Part shown: positions 28,822-38,276 of the stretch, piece by piece
How the letters are laid out: each line of letters starts with the position of its first letter
Numbering within the stretch: the first letter of the stretch is position 1
Assembly: GCA_022824225.1 (NCBI GenBank)
Contig: JAJEAH010000048.1
Coordinates: forward strand, 1 to 64,000
Origin: Chloroflexota bacterium
Lineage (GTDB): Bacteria > Chloroflexota > UBA11872 > VXOZ01
DNA length: 64,000 nt
Direction: 5' to 3'
Notes under the pieces: generated by a model
What the model was told of the DNA's origin: nothing
What the model saw: only the letters and a program-made list of their open reading frames with translations
Database searches by the model: none
Position numbers and translations under genes: made by a program

Positions 28822-30663
28822 TTATACGAGACGACGGCCCCTGCCCGGAAAGCCGGTGAGGTACCACGCGGTCACGTGAGCGAAGATATTGGCTTTCTGG
28901 CGCGTGTGTTGGTCGCCTCGCTGCACGAGGGCGCGCACGCCCTGCTGCGCCGTGTAGGCGGCGAACAACAAGCCGATGACGATCCGCAGGAGCAGCGCCG
29001 GCCAGCGGCCGCGCTCCTTGGCCAGGAACTTGTGACGGCTGTGGTGAAAGTTGAGTGCGCGGCCTATCAGGTCCTGGTCGGCGCTCCGGCTGCGCTGGTG
29101 CCGAATTCGCGCCGTCGGCACGTATGCGACCTCCCAGCCGGCTTCCCTAATCCGGCGGCACCAGTCGGTTTCTTCGAAATACATGAAGAACCGGGGATCG
29201 AAGCCGCCCACCGCCCGCAGCGCGGTTCGCCGCGCAACAAGGCAGGCGCCCACCACCCAGTCAACACGCGCGGGTTGCGTTTCGTCAAGGTCGCGGCAAT
29301 AGAATCGCCGCAGGTCGGCGGTCTCGCCCAACCACCACTGCAGCGGCGTGCTCTCCAGCAGCGTGGTGGCAAACGTGTATGCGCGGCGACAGGTGGACTG
29401 TGTGCCCCAGCCGCCGTCCGGACCGTCCGGCGCGGCGACGTGGGGCCCCAGCAGCCCGACGTGGGGTTCTTGGTCGAGGCAGTCCCGAACGGCGGCAAAG
29501 AACCCGGCCTCCACAGTCGCATCGGGATTCAAGACCACCACCGTCTCCCCGCGCGCCGCCGCCATGCCTTGGTTGGCCGCGTTCCCAAAGCCTGCGTTGG
29601 CGGCGTTGGCAATGAGGCGCACGCGGGGAAAACGCGCTCGCACCAGCGCTGCGCTGTCGTCTGCAGAAGCATTGTCCACGACGATTACTTCACCGTCGAT
29701 CCCGGCGTCTTCCAGGTCTGCGAGCACCGATGCGATGGCGTCTGCGAGCAGCCCGGCCACGTTGTAGGCAACGATGACGACTGAGACGGCGCACGCCGCG
29801 GGCGGTAGTTGGCGAAATTCCCGCCAGACCCGGGTGGTGGGGTCTTTGGTCAGCGCGGCGAGATGCCGATGCATGCGCCAATCGAAATAAGCCATGGCAG
29901 CGCTGATGGCAAGGCCTGCCCCGCCTCCGGCATAGCCCTGCCACGTGAAGAAATGTCGGTTGAAGGCCCGCAGCGGCTGCAGCACGTAATTGTGGGGCCG
30001 CACCCGGCGCCCCAGCAGCCACTGGCGGCGGGCCTCCAATTCGGCATAGCGCTCGTGCTTGGCCAGAAACTGCCGCACCGAGGCGTAGCTATAGTGAGTC
30101 AGGGTCTCCGTGAGCCGCCGGTCGGGGCCGTCCAGGGTCACGAGTTCGTGCACGAGGCGGGTGGGGTCATAGCGGCCCTTCGCGGCCTGGAACAAGCGGA
30201 GTTGGTAGTCCGGACTCCAGCCCGCGTAACGCAGCCAGCGATCTTTCAAAAGGTTCTTGCGGGGTATCCAGTAGCCCGCGACGGATTCATCGCGGGCGGC
30301 GGTCCGAATCTCCTGGGCCAGCGCGGGCGTGACGATCTCATCGGCGTCGATGAAGAGCACCCAGGGCGTCCGCACGTGGCCGAGGGCGAAGTTGCGCTGG
30401 GCGGCGAAACTCTCGAGCTTGCGTTCCAATACGCGAGCGCCGTGCCGCCGGCAGCGCTCGCGGGTCGCGTCCGTGCTGAAGTCATCCACCACCAGAATAG
30501 CGTCGGCCCAGGCGAGGGGCGTGAGGCAGGCAGCGATGGTGTCCGCCACGTTGCGAGTGAGCACGACCGCCGTAATGCCGGTAGCGGGCGCCACAGCGGC
30601 AGGAGACGCGCAACCCGCGTTGGGCGAAGTGTGGGCGGGAGAACCAGGACGTGGCGCACTCAT
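28822..30663 (-). CDS. Two-domain GT2 glycosyltransferase (GT2-GT2 fusion)
   Basis: N-term ITAVVLTRNVADTIAACL...FIDADEIVTP; C-term SVVIVAYNVAGLLADAIASVL...VLNPDATVE...FMYFEETDWCRR. Confidence 0.88.
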   Translation of the reverse strand: MSAPRPGSPAHTSPNAGCASPAAVAPATGITAVVLTRNVADTIAACLTPLAWADAILVVDDFSTDATRERCRRHGARVLERKLESFAAQRNFALGHVRTPWVLFIDADEIVTPALAQEIRTAARDESVAGYWIPRKNLLKDRWLRYAGWSPDYQLRLFQAAKGRYDPTRLVHELVTLDGPDRRLTETLTHYSYASVRQFLAKHERYAELEARRQWLLGRRVRPHNYVLQPLRAFNRHFFTWQGYAGGGAGLAISAAMAYFDWRMHRHLAALTKDPTTRVWREFRQLPPAACAVSVVIVAYNVAGLLADAIASVLADLEDAGIDGEVIVVDNASADDSAALVRARFPRVRLIANAANAGFGNAANQGMAAARGETVVVLNPDATVEAGFFAAVRDCLDQEPHVGLLGPHVAAPDGPDGGWGTQSTCRRAYTFATTLLESTPLQWWLGETADLRRFYCRDLDETQPARVDWVVGACLVARRTALRAVGGFDPRFFMYFEETDWCRRIREAGWEVAYVPTARIRHQRSRSADQDLIGRALNFHHSRHKFLAKERGRWPALLLRIVIGLLFAAYTAQQGVRALVQRGDQHTRQKANIFAHVTAWYLTGFPGRGRRLV

Positions 30664-30682
30664 GGGCGTCTCTGCGGCCAGC

Positions 30683-31666
30683 TCACGAGCGCTGCTCGCC
30701 CCGGAGCGCCAGCGCGATCACGCGCTTCCGGCTCTGCCAGCGGTCGCGGAGCAGGGCGTGAGGGTCCGGCCCCTCGGCGGCAGCAGGAGACTCGGGGGGC
30801 CGGAAGCCCGCGCGCATCCGTCTGGGGAGCATGGTAAGCAACTGCCACAGCGCGCCGAAAGCCACGATGCCGCGGGCCGCCCACTGGTAGCCGGGGCTGC
30901 AGTGCTTGGCAAACAACCGGAAGCGGCTGCGGTGCAACTCCACGAACATGCGGCCGGCCGCTTGGCCGGTGCTTTGGCCTTCATGGTGCACCACGCGGGC
31001 GTCGGGCACGTGCATGATCTGCCAGCCCGCCTGCCGCATGCGGCGGCACCAGTCCACCTCCTCGCAGTACATGAAGAACCGTTCATCCAGCAGCCCCACC
31101 CCGTCGCAGGCGGCGCGCCGTACCATCATGCACGCGCCCAGGGGGTAGTCCATGGCAAACGGCTTTTCATGCAGGCGGAACGGGTAGCGGCCGTAGAGCC
31201 GCGAATTCAGCAGGCGGTGGTTCAGGGGAAAGAAGTCGATGAGAGCCATGGCGAGGGTGGGAAAGCGAAACGCCGCGTGTTGATACCGGCCGTCGGGGTA
31301 GAGCAGCGTGGGGCCCGCCACGCCCACCTCGGGATGCGCTTCGAGGAAGACCGCCAGCGCATCGAGAGCGCCGGGAAAGATCTCCGTATCCGGGTTGAGC
31401 AGGCAGAGCAACTCGCCGGTGGCGGCCCGCAGCCCCTGGTTGGTGGCCGCGGCAAAGCCGCGGTTTTCCGTGTTGGCAATCACCTGGGCTCGAGGAAATT
31501 GCCCGCGCACGAGCGCCGCGCTGTCGTCGGCGGAGGCGTTGTCCACGACGATCACTTCCTCCGGCGGGCGCGGCTCCGCGTAGACGGATGCCAGGCAGCG
31601 CGCCAGGAGCGGCCGCACGTTGTACGAAACGATGATGACCGAAAGGCTGCTGCGGCGTGCTTGCAT
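30683..31666 (-). CDS. Glycosyltransferase family 2 (rhamnosyltransferase-like)
   Basis: SLSVIIVSYNVRPLLARCLASV, LLNPDTEIFPGALD, FMYCEEVDWCRRMRQAGW. Confidence 0.9.
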   Translation of the reverse strand: MQARRSSLSVIIVSYNVRPLLARCLASVYAEPRPPEEVIVVDNASADDSAALVRGQFPRAQVIANTENRGFAAATNQGLRAATGELLCLLNPDTEIFPGALDALAVFLEAHPEVGVAGPTLLYPDGRYQHAAFRFPTLAMALIDFFPLNHRLLNSRLYGRYPFRLHEKPFAMDYPLGACMMVRRAACDGVGLLDERFFMYCEEVDWCRRMRQAGWQIMHVPDARVVHHEGQSTGQAAGRMFVELHRSRFRLFAKHCSPGYQWAARGIVAFGALWQLLTMLPRRMRAGFRPPESPAAAEGPDPHALLRDRWQSRKRVIALALRGEQRS

Positions 31667-31952
31667 ACCGCCTGTCGCTTCTCCTAATCGGGCCGTGGGG
31701 GCGCGCGGGCCGGAAGGGCGGATGTCGCGGTGCGCGTGGGCCGCGCCGCGGAGGGAGATTCCGGTTTGCGGGACGCTCGTTCCTGCCCGGGTTGCCGCCC
31801 CAGTTCCGTCTCTCGCCCAGGCGCGCGTCCTGTCCGGCTGCGTGGGACCTGCTGATTCAATAAAACCGTCTCAGGCCCCAATCGTCAACACCGTTCCACA
31901 TAGATTACGCTCGCCGGGGAGAGCCGTGGCCATAGCCGCGCGGCCCTCTCGC

Positions 31953-33002
31953 TCAGGCGGGAGCCGCCGCCGGACTCGCCGCCGGCGTGAACGTGTATTC
32001 CTTGAATTCGTTCTCGCAAGGCTGGCCGTACGCGATGAGCATGCGGCGTTCAGCGGGGATCATGATGTAGCCGATGACGCTGTGCATGGTGGGACCGTGC
32101 TGGCAGATGGAAATGGGATCGGCGTGGGCCCGGGCGATCGCCATCGCTTGTTCCAACGAGTGAGGGCGGACCGCCGTGAGTTCCTGCAGCAGGTCGTAAC
32201 GGCCGCGGCTATTGGCCATGAACGCCTCGTTATCCGTGCGCAGGTAGGGCCGCACCCGGTCCACCAGGCAGTGGTTGCTGGCCCACAGGGCGTGGTCGTC
32301 AAGAGAGCGCACCCCGGCGACGGTGGCTGTGCGTTCCATCACCGCCGCGTTGCCGGCGGCGTCGGTGAAAACCAGGTTGTGGCCGTGGCACATGATGGGC
32401 GTGCGCTCGGCCAGCGCCAAAGCGCCCGCCACGTCGTCGGGATACTGCAGGAAGTAGCGCAGAGCGATGTTGGCGGGTATGCCGCGCTCCCAGTCATCGT
32501 CACTGTTGGGCAGGCTGCCGCCGCCGTACGTGAGGCCGGCAGCGTTGACGCCCGCGTTCATCCAGACCGTACCGGCCCACGTGACGCCGATGAAGTCATG
32601 GCCGGAGTCGGGACGGCCTTCCAGATAGACGTGAAACCGGAGGGCATCGGGGTTCACGTCGTTGGACTTGTAGTGCACTACGCCGTGGTCAGGGGTGACC
32701 AGAACGAAATTCGTGCAGTTGGGCGGTGTGCGCCCGAGTTCTTGGCAGGAGTTGTAGGCGAGCACGTCGGCGAACGGGACGCCGGCGCCGTCGGCGATGC
32801 CGTGCAGTTCCGCCAGCGCCTCCGGAAACACCGCGTCCAGATTGCGTTCCACCTGTGTTAGCACGCGCGTGCGGTGCGGCTCCGGATATCGTTCCGTTGG
32901 CACAACCATTTGCACGGCCGCCGCGACCAGGTCGGCAAAGGCCTCGCCTTGCTGCCGGCCCATCGCGTACGGCGTTCCACTAAGCGCCACCTTGCGCATC
33001 AT
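31953..33002 (-). CDS. C45 family peptidase / acyl-CoA:6-APA acyltransferase-like Ntn hydrolase
   Basis: SGTPYAMGRQQGEAFADL; ELGRTPPNCTNFVLVTPDHGVVHYKSNDVNPDAL; AGLTYGGGSLP. Confidence 0.8.
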   Translation of the reverse strand: MMRKVALSGTPYAMGRQQGEAFADLVAAAVQMVVPTERYPEPHRTRVLTQVERNLDAVFPEALAELHGIADGAGVPFADVLAYNSCQELGRTPPNCTNFVLVTPDHGVVHYKSNDVNPDALRFHVYLEGRPDSGHDFIGVTWAGTVWMNAGVNAAGLTYGGGSLPNSDDDWERGIPANIALRYFLQYPDDVAGALALAERTPIMCHGHNLVFTDAAGNAAVMERTATVAGVRSLDDHALWASNHCLVDRVRPYLRTDNEAFMANSRGRYDLLQELTAVRPHSLEQAMAIARAHADPISICQHGPTMHSVIGYIMIPAERRMLIAYGQPCENEFKEYTFTPAASPAAAPA

Positions 33003-33139
33003 GCCATCTCCTCTACGGCTACAGCCCTACTACCCCGGACCCAGGCTAGCTTACCGGACACTTGTAGTGTACCCGATAGCACGGCAGGCCGGGGATTGAC
33101 TTTGCGGAGGGACCGTTCCCGCTGAATTCGAACATGCCT

Positions 33140-34605
33140 ACAACGCTAACCGTTCGCGCTGAGCTTGCCGAATAGCAGAACAACCGTTCGCGCTGAGCTT
33201 GTCGAAGCGCCTGACCGCGCTGGAAGCAAATGGAGTCCGGTATTTCGCCTAGCCCGCAGCCGTGGCGCCTGGTTGGTGGCTGGCCTGCCGCCTGCTGCCG
33301 TTCATACTTCGACGCGCTCAGCACGAACGGCAGCAGGCTGCGCACGCGGAGGCTAGGGCTCCGGGGGTGTCAGGGGCAATCCCAGCAAGCGGCCTGGCAC
33401 GAAGTACTCGGTTGTAAGGCTCTGGAGGCGTTAGGGGCAATCATCTCATTCCCAGCAGGCTGCGTATGGGGTGGCTATGGAATGCGCCTGCCACGGGTCG
33501 TGTGTTCACTGATGTAACGTCTGCGGTAGGGCGAAAGCGGAGATGGTGTGGGTCGTTGCGCGTTGGCGGTGGGAGCGCCAAGAAGGCGTTCGCACTGAAC
33601 TCGGACACGCAGGTACCGCAGACCGTTCGCGCTGAGCTTGTCGAATAGCAGAACAAGCGTTCGCGCTGAGCTTGTCGAATAGCAAAACAACCGTTCGCGC
33701 TGAGCTTGTCGAAGCGCCTGACCGCGCTGGAAGCAAATGGAGTCCGGTATTTTGCCTAGCCCGCAGCCGTGGCGCCTGGTTGGTGGCTGGCCTCTGCCTG
33801 CTGCCGTTCATACTTCGACGCGCTCAGCACGAACGGAAGCAGGCTGCGCGTGCGGAGTCCAAGGAATGCGCGAGCGGAGCCCAAGGAATGCGCATACGGA
33901 GACATAGGAATGCGCTTGCCGAGATTGGCGTGTTTTCTCTGGGGTAGCCGCCTGTGGTAAGGGAAAAGCGGACGGTGCGCGCATGGTCACGCGTTAGTGG
34001 TGGAAGCGCCAAAAGGCCGTTCGCGCTCAGCTCGAACACGCGGGCGCCACTCACCGTTCGCGCTGAGCAACAAAACGCAGACACCGCTCAACCGTTCGCG
34101 TTGAACAACGAAATGCAAACACCACTCACCGTTCGCGTTGAGCAACAAAATGCGAACACCGCTCAACCGTTCGCGCTGAGCAACAAAATGCAGACACCGC
34201 TCAACCGTTCGCGCTGAGCAACAAAATGCGAACACCGCTGACCGTTCGCGCTGAGCAACGAAATGCAAACACCGCTTACCGTTCGCGCTGAGCTTGTCGA
34301 AGCGCCTGGCCGCGCGGGAGGGAGGCGGATCCCGGTGTGTTGCCTAGCCCGCAGCCGTGGCGCCTGGTTGGTGGCTGGGCTCCGCCTGCTTCCGTTCATA
34401 CTTCGACAAGCTCAGCACGAACGGAAGCAGGCTGCGCGTGCGGAGTCCAAGGAATGCGCATACGGAGACATGGGGCTGCGCGTACGGAGAAATGGGGCAG
34501 ATTCTTGACGAAGCCAACGAGCGCGCCTCCATGGGGCTGCGCGTACGGAGACATGGGTCTTAGCGTACGGAGCCCAAGGAATGCGCGTGCCGCGATTTGC
34601 GTGTA
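33140..34605. repeat. Composite repeat island: three 146-147-bp inverted-repeat-bounded elements, two 22-bp tandem arrays, one 37/38-bp tandem array
   Basis: Elements at 33184-33330, 33691-33836, 34279-34424; 22-bp units at 33846/33868/33890/33912 and 34434/34456/34478 and 34539/34561/34583; 37/38-bp units at 34054/34092/34129/34167/34205/34242/34279. Confidence 0.9.
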
Positions 34606-34905
34606 CTAGGATGGCGCGCCTGACCTTTCTGAAGAGTTGGTCGCTGGCGCTGGCACGGCAGGATGCGGGCAATGCCCCGTCGTCGGGGAGGGTTCGCGCG
34701 CCCTCGGCGGCTCAACCATTTTGAGGTGATGAGAATAGATAGAAGCCATGAGCAGAGACAACGGTAGCGTAGGTTCGCATCGGGCGTGCGCGCAACCTGC
34801 GCCGTTTTCCCCCACCGCCGGTTACGCTTACCCATCGCTGCAACATTGTTGGACTACTAGGCCCAAGGATTCGCCCAGAATAGCAAGACCGGCGCTGCCG
34901 GCAGC

Positions 34906-35595
34906 TTAGCTCAGCGCTTCGGGTGTGCGGTGGGTGCGGATGTACTCCAGGCTGCGGCGGTATTGGTCTTCCGTGATGAATTGCTTGGACATATAGAGAT
35001 TGAGCATCACTTCCAGGCGGAGGATGGGATAGAGGTTGTAGCCGTGGCTCTTCAAGCGCGCCTCACCGCCCTGGTCGCGGTCCACGAGCACGATGGCGTC
35101 ACGCACCACCAAGCCGGCTTCCTGCAGGATCGCTGCCGTTTCCAGGATGCTGCCGCCGGTGGTCATCAAGTCGTCTATGACCAGCACGGTCTCGCCCGGC
35201 TTGTAGCGTCCCTCGATGCGGTGCTCGCCGCCCTGGCTGCGGGCGTAGATCATGGGGACGTTGGTTGCCAGCGAAAATGCCGTGGCGAGGTGGAGACCCC
35301 CAAAGGGCACACCCGCGACCAACGTGAAGGGGTGAATCTTGGGATGCCGCATCGCTTGACCCGAGCTCGTCTCCTGGGCGATGAGTTGCGCGGCGGCGCG
35401 CAGCGAATGGGGGTTGCTGACCAGCACGCGCGGGTCGATGTAGATGGGGGAATGCACCGTGGTGCGGCCCAAGGTATAGTCGCCGAAACGTACGCCGCCC
35501 AGTTTGAAGATGTCCTCCGCCAGCCAGAGATTCGAGACAGGCTGCTCCACGTCATGCCCTTTCCACGCGGACCGGATCGTTTCCAGACACACCAT
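34906..35595 (-). CDS. pyrE: Orotate phosphoribosyltransferase-like
   Basis: VLVIDDLMTTGGSILETAAILQEAGLVVRDAIVLVDRDQGG PRPP-binding motif and OPRT context. Confidence 0.85.
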   Translation of the reverse strand: MVCLETIRSAWKGHDVEQPVSNLWLAEDIFKLGGVRFGDYTLGRTTVHSPIYIDPRVLVSNPHSLRAAAQLIAQETSSGQAMRHPKIHPFTLVAGVPFGGLHLATAFSLATNVPMIYARSQGGEHRIEGRYKPGETVLVIDDLMTTGGSILETAAILQEAGLVVRDAIVLVDRDQGGEARLKSHGYNLYPILRLEVMLNLYMSKQFITEDQYRRSLEYIRTHRTPEALS

Positions 35596-36533
35596 TATCC
35601 TTTACGGGCGTGGCGAGTGTCAATTGTCCCGCTGCCGTTCACCGGCAGGGGCGTACCGGGGGCTTCGGCGATGGCGAGATAGGAGAGGCCGCAGGGCAGA
35701 TTGCGGCGTGCCAGCCACCAGGCCTCGGCGCGGTGCACGGCCACGGCCAGCGCATTGACAGCGCCTGGCGCCGGCGGAAAGTCGCTGCGGGCGTCGCTCG
35801 ATGCGGGGCGCGGCGACAGGAGCTTGCGCAGGCCCCGCGCGACGAGGGCGGGCAGGAGAATGGACGCATAGGTCGGCGAAATGCGCACCACCCGCATGCC
35901 GGCGCCCTCGATCGTCTGCCGCAAGGCGCGTCGGGAGTAGCGCCGGTAGTGGTGGAGGGCCACGTCGTGTTCGCCAAAGAGCGCCGGATGGGCGGGCACC
36001 GTACACAGCAAGATGCCTCCGGGCCGCAGCACGCGGGCACACTGCCGGACTGCCGGCGCGTCCTCACGCAAGTGCTCGAGCATGTCGGCAACGACGATGA
36101 CGTCGAAGGAGCCATCGGCATAGGGGAGCGCCGTCGCGCTGGCCTGCGCCAAGTTGCCCAGCCGGCGTTCCGCGCAGAACGAAAGCGCTTCACGTTCCAC
36201 GTCCACACCGTGGACCTCACCCAGGGGCGCGAGCATTTCCATGACCGCGCCGGTGCCGCAGCCCACGTCCAGGACGCGCGGCGCGGCAGGCAAACGGTCG
36301 CGCATGGTCCGCACCGCCGCCTGCAGGAACAACCGCTTGGACCGGAACCACCAGTAGCGGTCTTCCATGGCGAACATCTTGGCGTATTCGTCGCGGTTCA
36401 CGTTTGGGTCTACCTCAGCGCGGAAGCGGGCGGCGGCCTGGAGCACATGGGAAAAGGGCCGGACAATACCACCTCGCCCTATGGTGTGGTACGGCGGCCC
36501 GGCGTGCACGGGAAGAGGGCCACTGCTAGACAT
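35595..36533 (-). CDS. SAM-dependent class I methyltransferase
   Basis: RVLDVGCGTGAVMEMLAPLGEVHGVDVE; FDVIVVADMLEHL. Confidence 0.9.
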   Translation of the reverse strand: MSSSGPLPVHAGPPYHTIGRGGIVRPFSHVLQAAARFRAEVDPNVNRDEYAKMFAMEDRYWWFRSKRLFLQAAVRTMRDRLPAAPRVLDVGCGTGAVMEMLAPLGEVHGVDVEREALSFCAERRLGNLAQASATALPYADGSFDVIVVADMLEHLREDAPAVRQCARVLRPGGILLCTVPAHPALFGEHDVALHHYRRYSRRALRQTIEGAGMRVVRISPTYASILLPALVARGLRKLLSPRPASSDARSDFPPAPGAVNALAVAVHRAEAWWLARRNLPCGLSYLAIAEAPGTPLPVNGSGTIDTRHARKG

Positions 36534-36706
36534 TGTACGGCAATGTACTCGTCCGGCGCGCCGGGGCCCCTCTTGCGCGTGATTGGGACAGTCACGCTAA
36601 GATAGATACGAACGCACAACCGGCATCCCATCGGCATCCCATCCACCGCGCCCCGCGCTAACCCGCCGGCGTCCGGCGCAACGACATCGAACTGAAGCGA
36701 CGACAC

Positions 36707-38263
36707 ATGAAGCACCCTTCGACACCCGTCGGTCTCTTGGGCATCGGGGCGAGCGCCGCGTCCTCCGCGGTCTTGCTGACGCTGGCCTTTCCGCCCTTCG
36801 ATCTGTGGTATCTCGCGTGGATTGCGCTGGCGCCGATGTTCGTGCCCATGGCGCTGCCCACACTGCGGCCCCGGGCGGCGCGGGCGGCGGCGTCCCTGAC
36901 CTACGTGCTCTTCATGGGCGCGTTGCTCTGGCAAGCCTTTCCGCCGGGACTCACCAGCCGCGCCTGGCGGGGCAGCGACTTTCCGCCCATTCTCTTCCTG
37001 GATTCACCGGCGTTGTTCGTCAGCGTCATCCTGCTGCCGGCGCTCTTCGTCGTCTTCTACTTCGCGCGAATCCCGGCGGGCGCGCCGCAGGCGCTGGGGC
37101 AGGCGCGTCCGTACCTCTGGCTGCTGCCGCCGGCCGTCTGGACGCTGACCGAGTACGTGCGGTACCGGCTGCAACTCGGCCACATATGGGGCAACCTCTT
37201 CACGACCCAGCATACGTTCCCGTCCGCCTTGGCCGTTACGCGCCTGGGTGGGCCGTGGTTGCTCACCTTCTGTATCGTGCTGGTCAACGTGCTCATCGCG
37301 GTAGGACTCGCCCGCGTGCTCGCCCGGCGGCCCCTGCAAGCGGCGGGCGTTGGCGCGCTGGCGTTGCCGGTGCTGGCTTGCGGTCTGCTGCTCGTCACCG
37401 CTGCGCGGACGGAGGCCGCGGCCCGGCTGCAAGCCGGCCCCGCTACCATAGAGGTCGCGTTGGTACAGACGGGACTCGACATGTCCGACTATTTTGACAC
37501 CGCTCTGTCGCAGGGCGTGCGCGATTACTACGGCCTGGCCTGGAGCGACGTGGAAACCCTCACTCGCGAGCAAGCCCAAGGCGCCGATCTGATCGTCTGG
37601 CCGGAGGCGACGGTCTGGCGCGACGTACAGGCCGACGAGGCAGCGCGGGAGCGGCTGGCGGCGTTCGCCCGCGAGATGGACGCCTATCTCTTCGCCCCGT
37701 ATTTTGTGGACACCGACCCGCGCGGGTTCCGCAATGAAGCGGTGTTGATTTCGCCGCAGGGCGACTTCCTTGGCATGTACGCCAAGAACTATCCCATCAT
37801 CTACGTCGGCGAACAGAGCGTCACCGGCGGGGAGCATCCCGTCTTTGACACGCCGCTCGGCACGTTTGCCACCATGATGGCATATGACTCCGATTTTCCC
37901 GATGTGGCGCGGACGCTGACGGCCAATGGCGCGCAACTCATCGCCGTGACCAGCCACGACTGGGTGGAAATGAGCCCGTTCCAGGTGGCGGCAAGCGTGC
38001 AGCGCGCCGCCGAGAACAACGTGACCGTGGTCAAAGCGGACTGGCGCTACGGCAGCGCGGTGATTACGCCCGGCGGCGAAGTCATTGCCAGCACCTCGGC
38101 GTTGGCACCGGCCCGCACAGTGCTGCGCGCCGCGGTACCAGTCCCGGAGAGCGCCGGCACGCCGTACACGCGCACTGGCGATTGGGCGCCGGCGCTGTGC
38201 GGCATTTTCGTCGTCGGCGCGCTGGCCGTGTCGCTGTGGCAGCCGCGGGCACGCGCAAGCTAG
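36707..38263 (+). CDS. Apolipoprotein N-acyltransferase-like (CN hydrolase) membrane protein
   Basis: N-terminal TM region (LAFPPFDLWYLAWIALAP); ADLIVWPEATVW; C-terminal nitrilase-like AAENNVTVVKADWRYGSAVITPGGEV. Confidence 0.8.
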   Translation: MKHPSTPVGLLGIGASAASSAVLLTLAFPPFDLWYLAWIALAPMFVPMALPTLRPRAARAAASLTYVLFMGALLWQAFPPGLTSRAWRGSDFPPILFLDSPALFVSVILLPALFVVFYFARIPAGAPQALGQARPYLWLLPPAVWTLTEYVRYRLQLGHIWGNLFTTQHTFPSALAVTRLGGPWLLTFCIVLVNVLIAVGLARVLARRPLQAAGVGALALPVLACGLLLVTAARTEAAARLQAGPATIEVALVQTGLDMSDYFDTALSQGVRDYYGLAWSDVETLTREQAQGADLIVWPEATVWRDVQADEAARERLAAFAREMDAYLFAPYFVDTDPRGFRNEAVLISPQGDFLGMYAKNYPIIYVGEQSVTGGEHPVFDTPLGTFATMMAYDSDFPDVARTLTANGAQLIAVTSHDWVEMSPFQVAASVQRAAENNVTVVKADWRYGSAVITPGGEVIASTSALAPARTVLRAAVPVPESAGTPYTRTGDWAPALCGIFVVGALAVSLWQPRARAS

Positions 38264-38276
38264 ACGGGAGACCGGC

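Noticed and set aside
33954-34268. Overlapping short ORFs such as VRAEQQNADTAQPFALNNEMQ
   Set aside because: Translations of the 37/38-bp tandem repeat; the period is not a multiple of three and ORFs occur on both strands.
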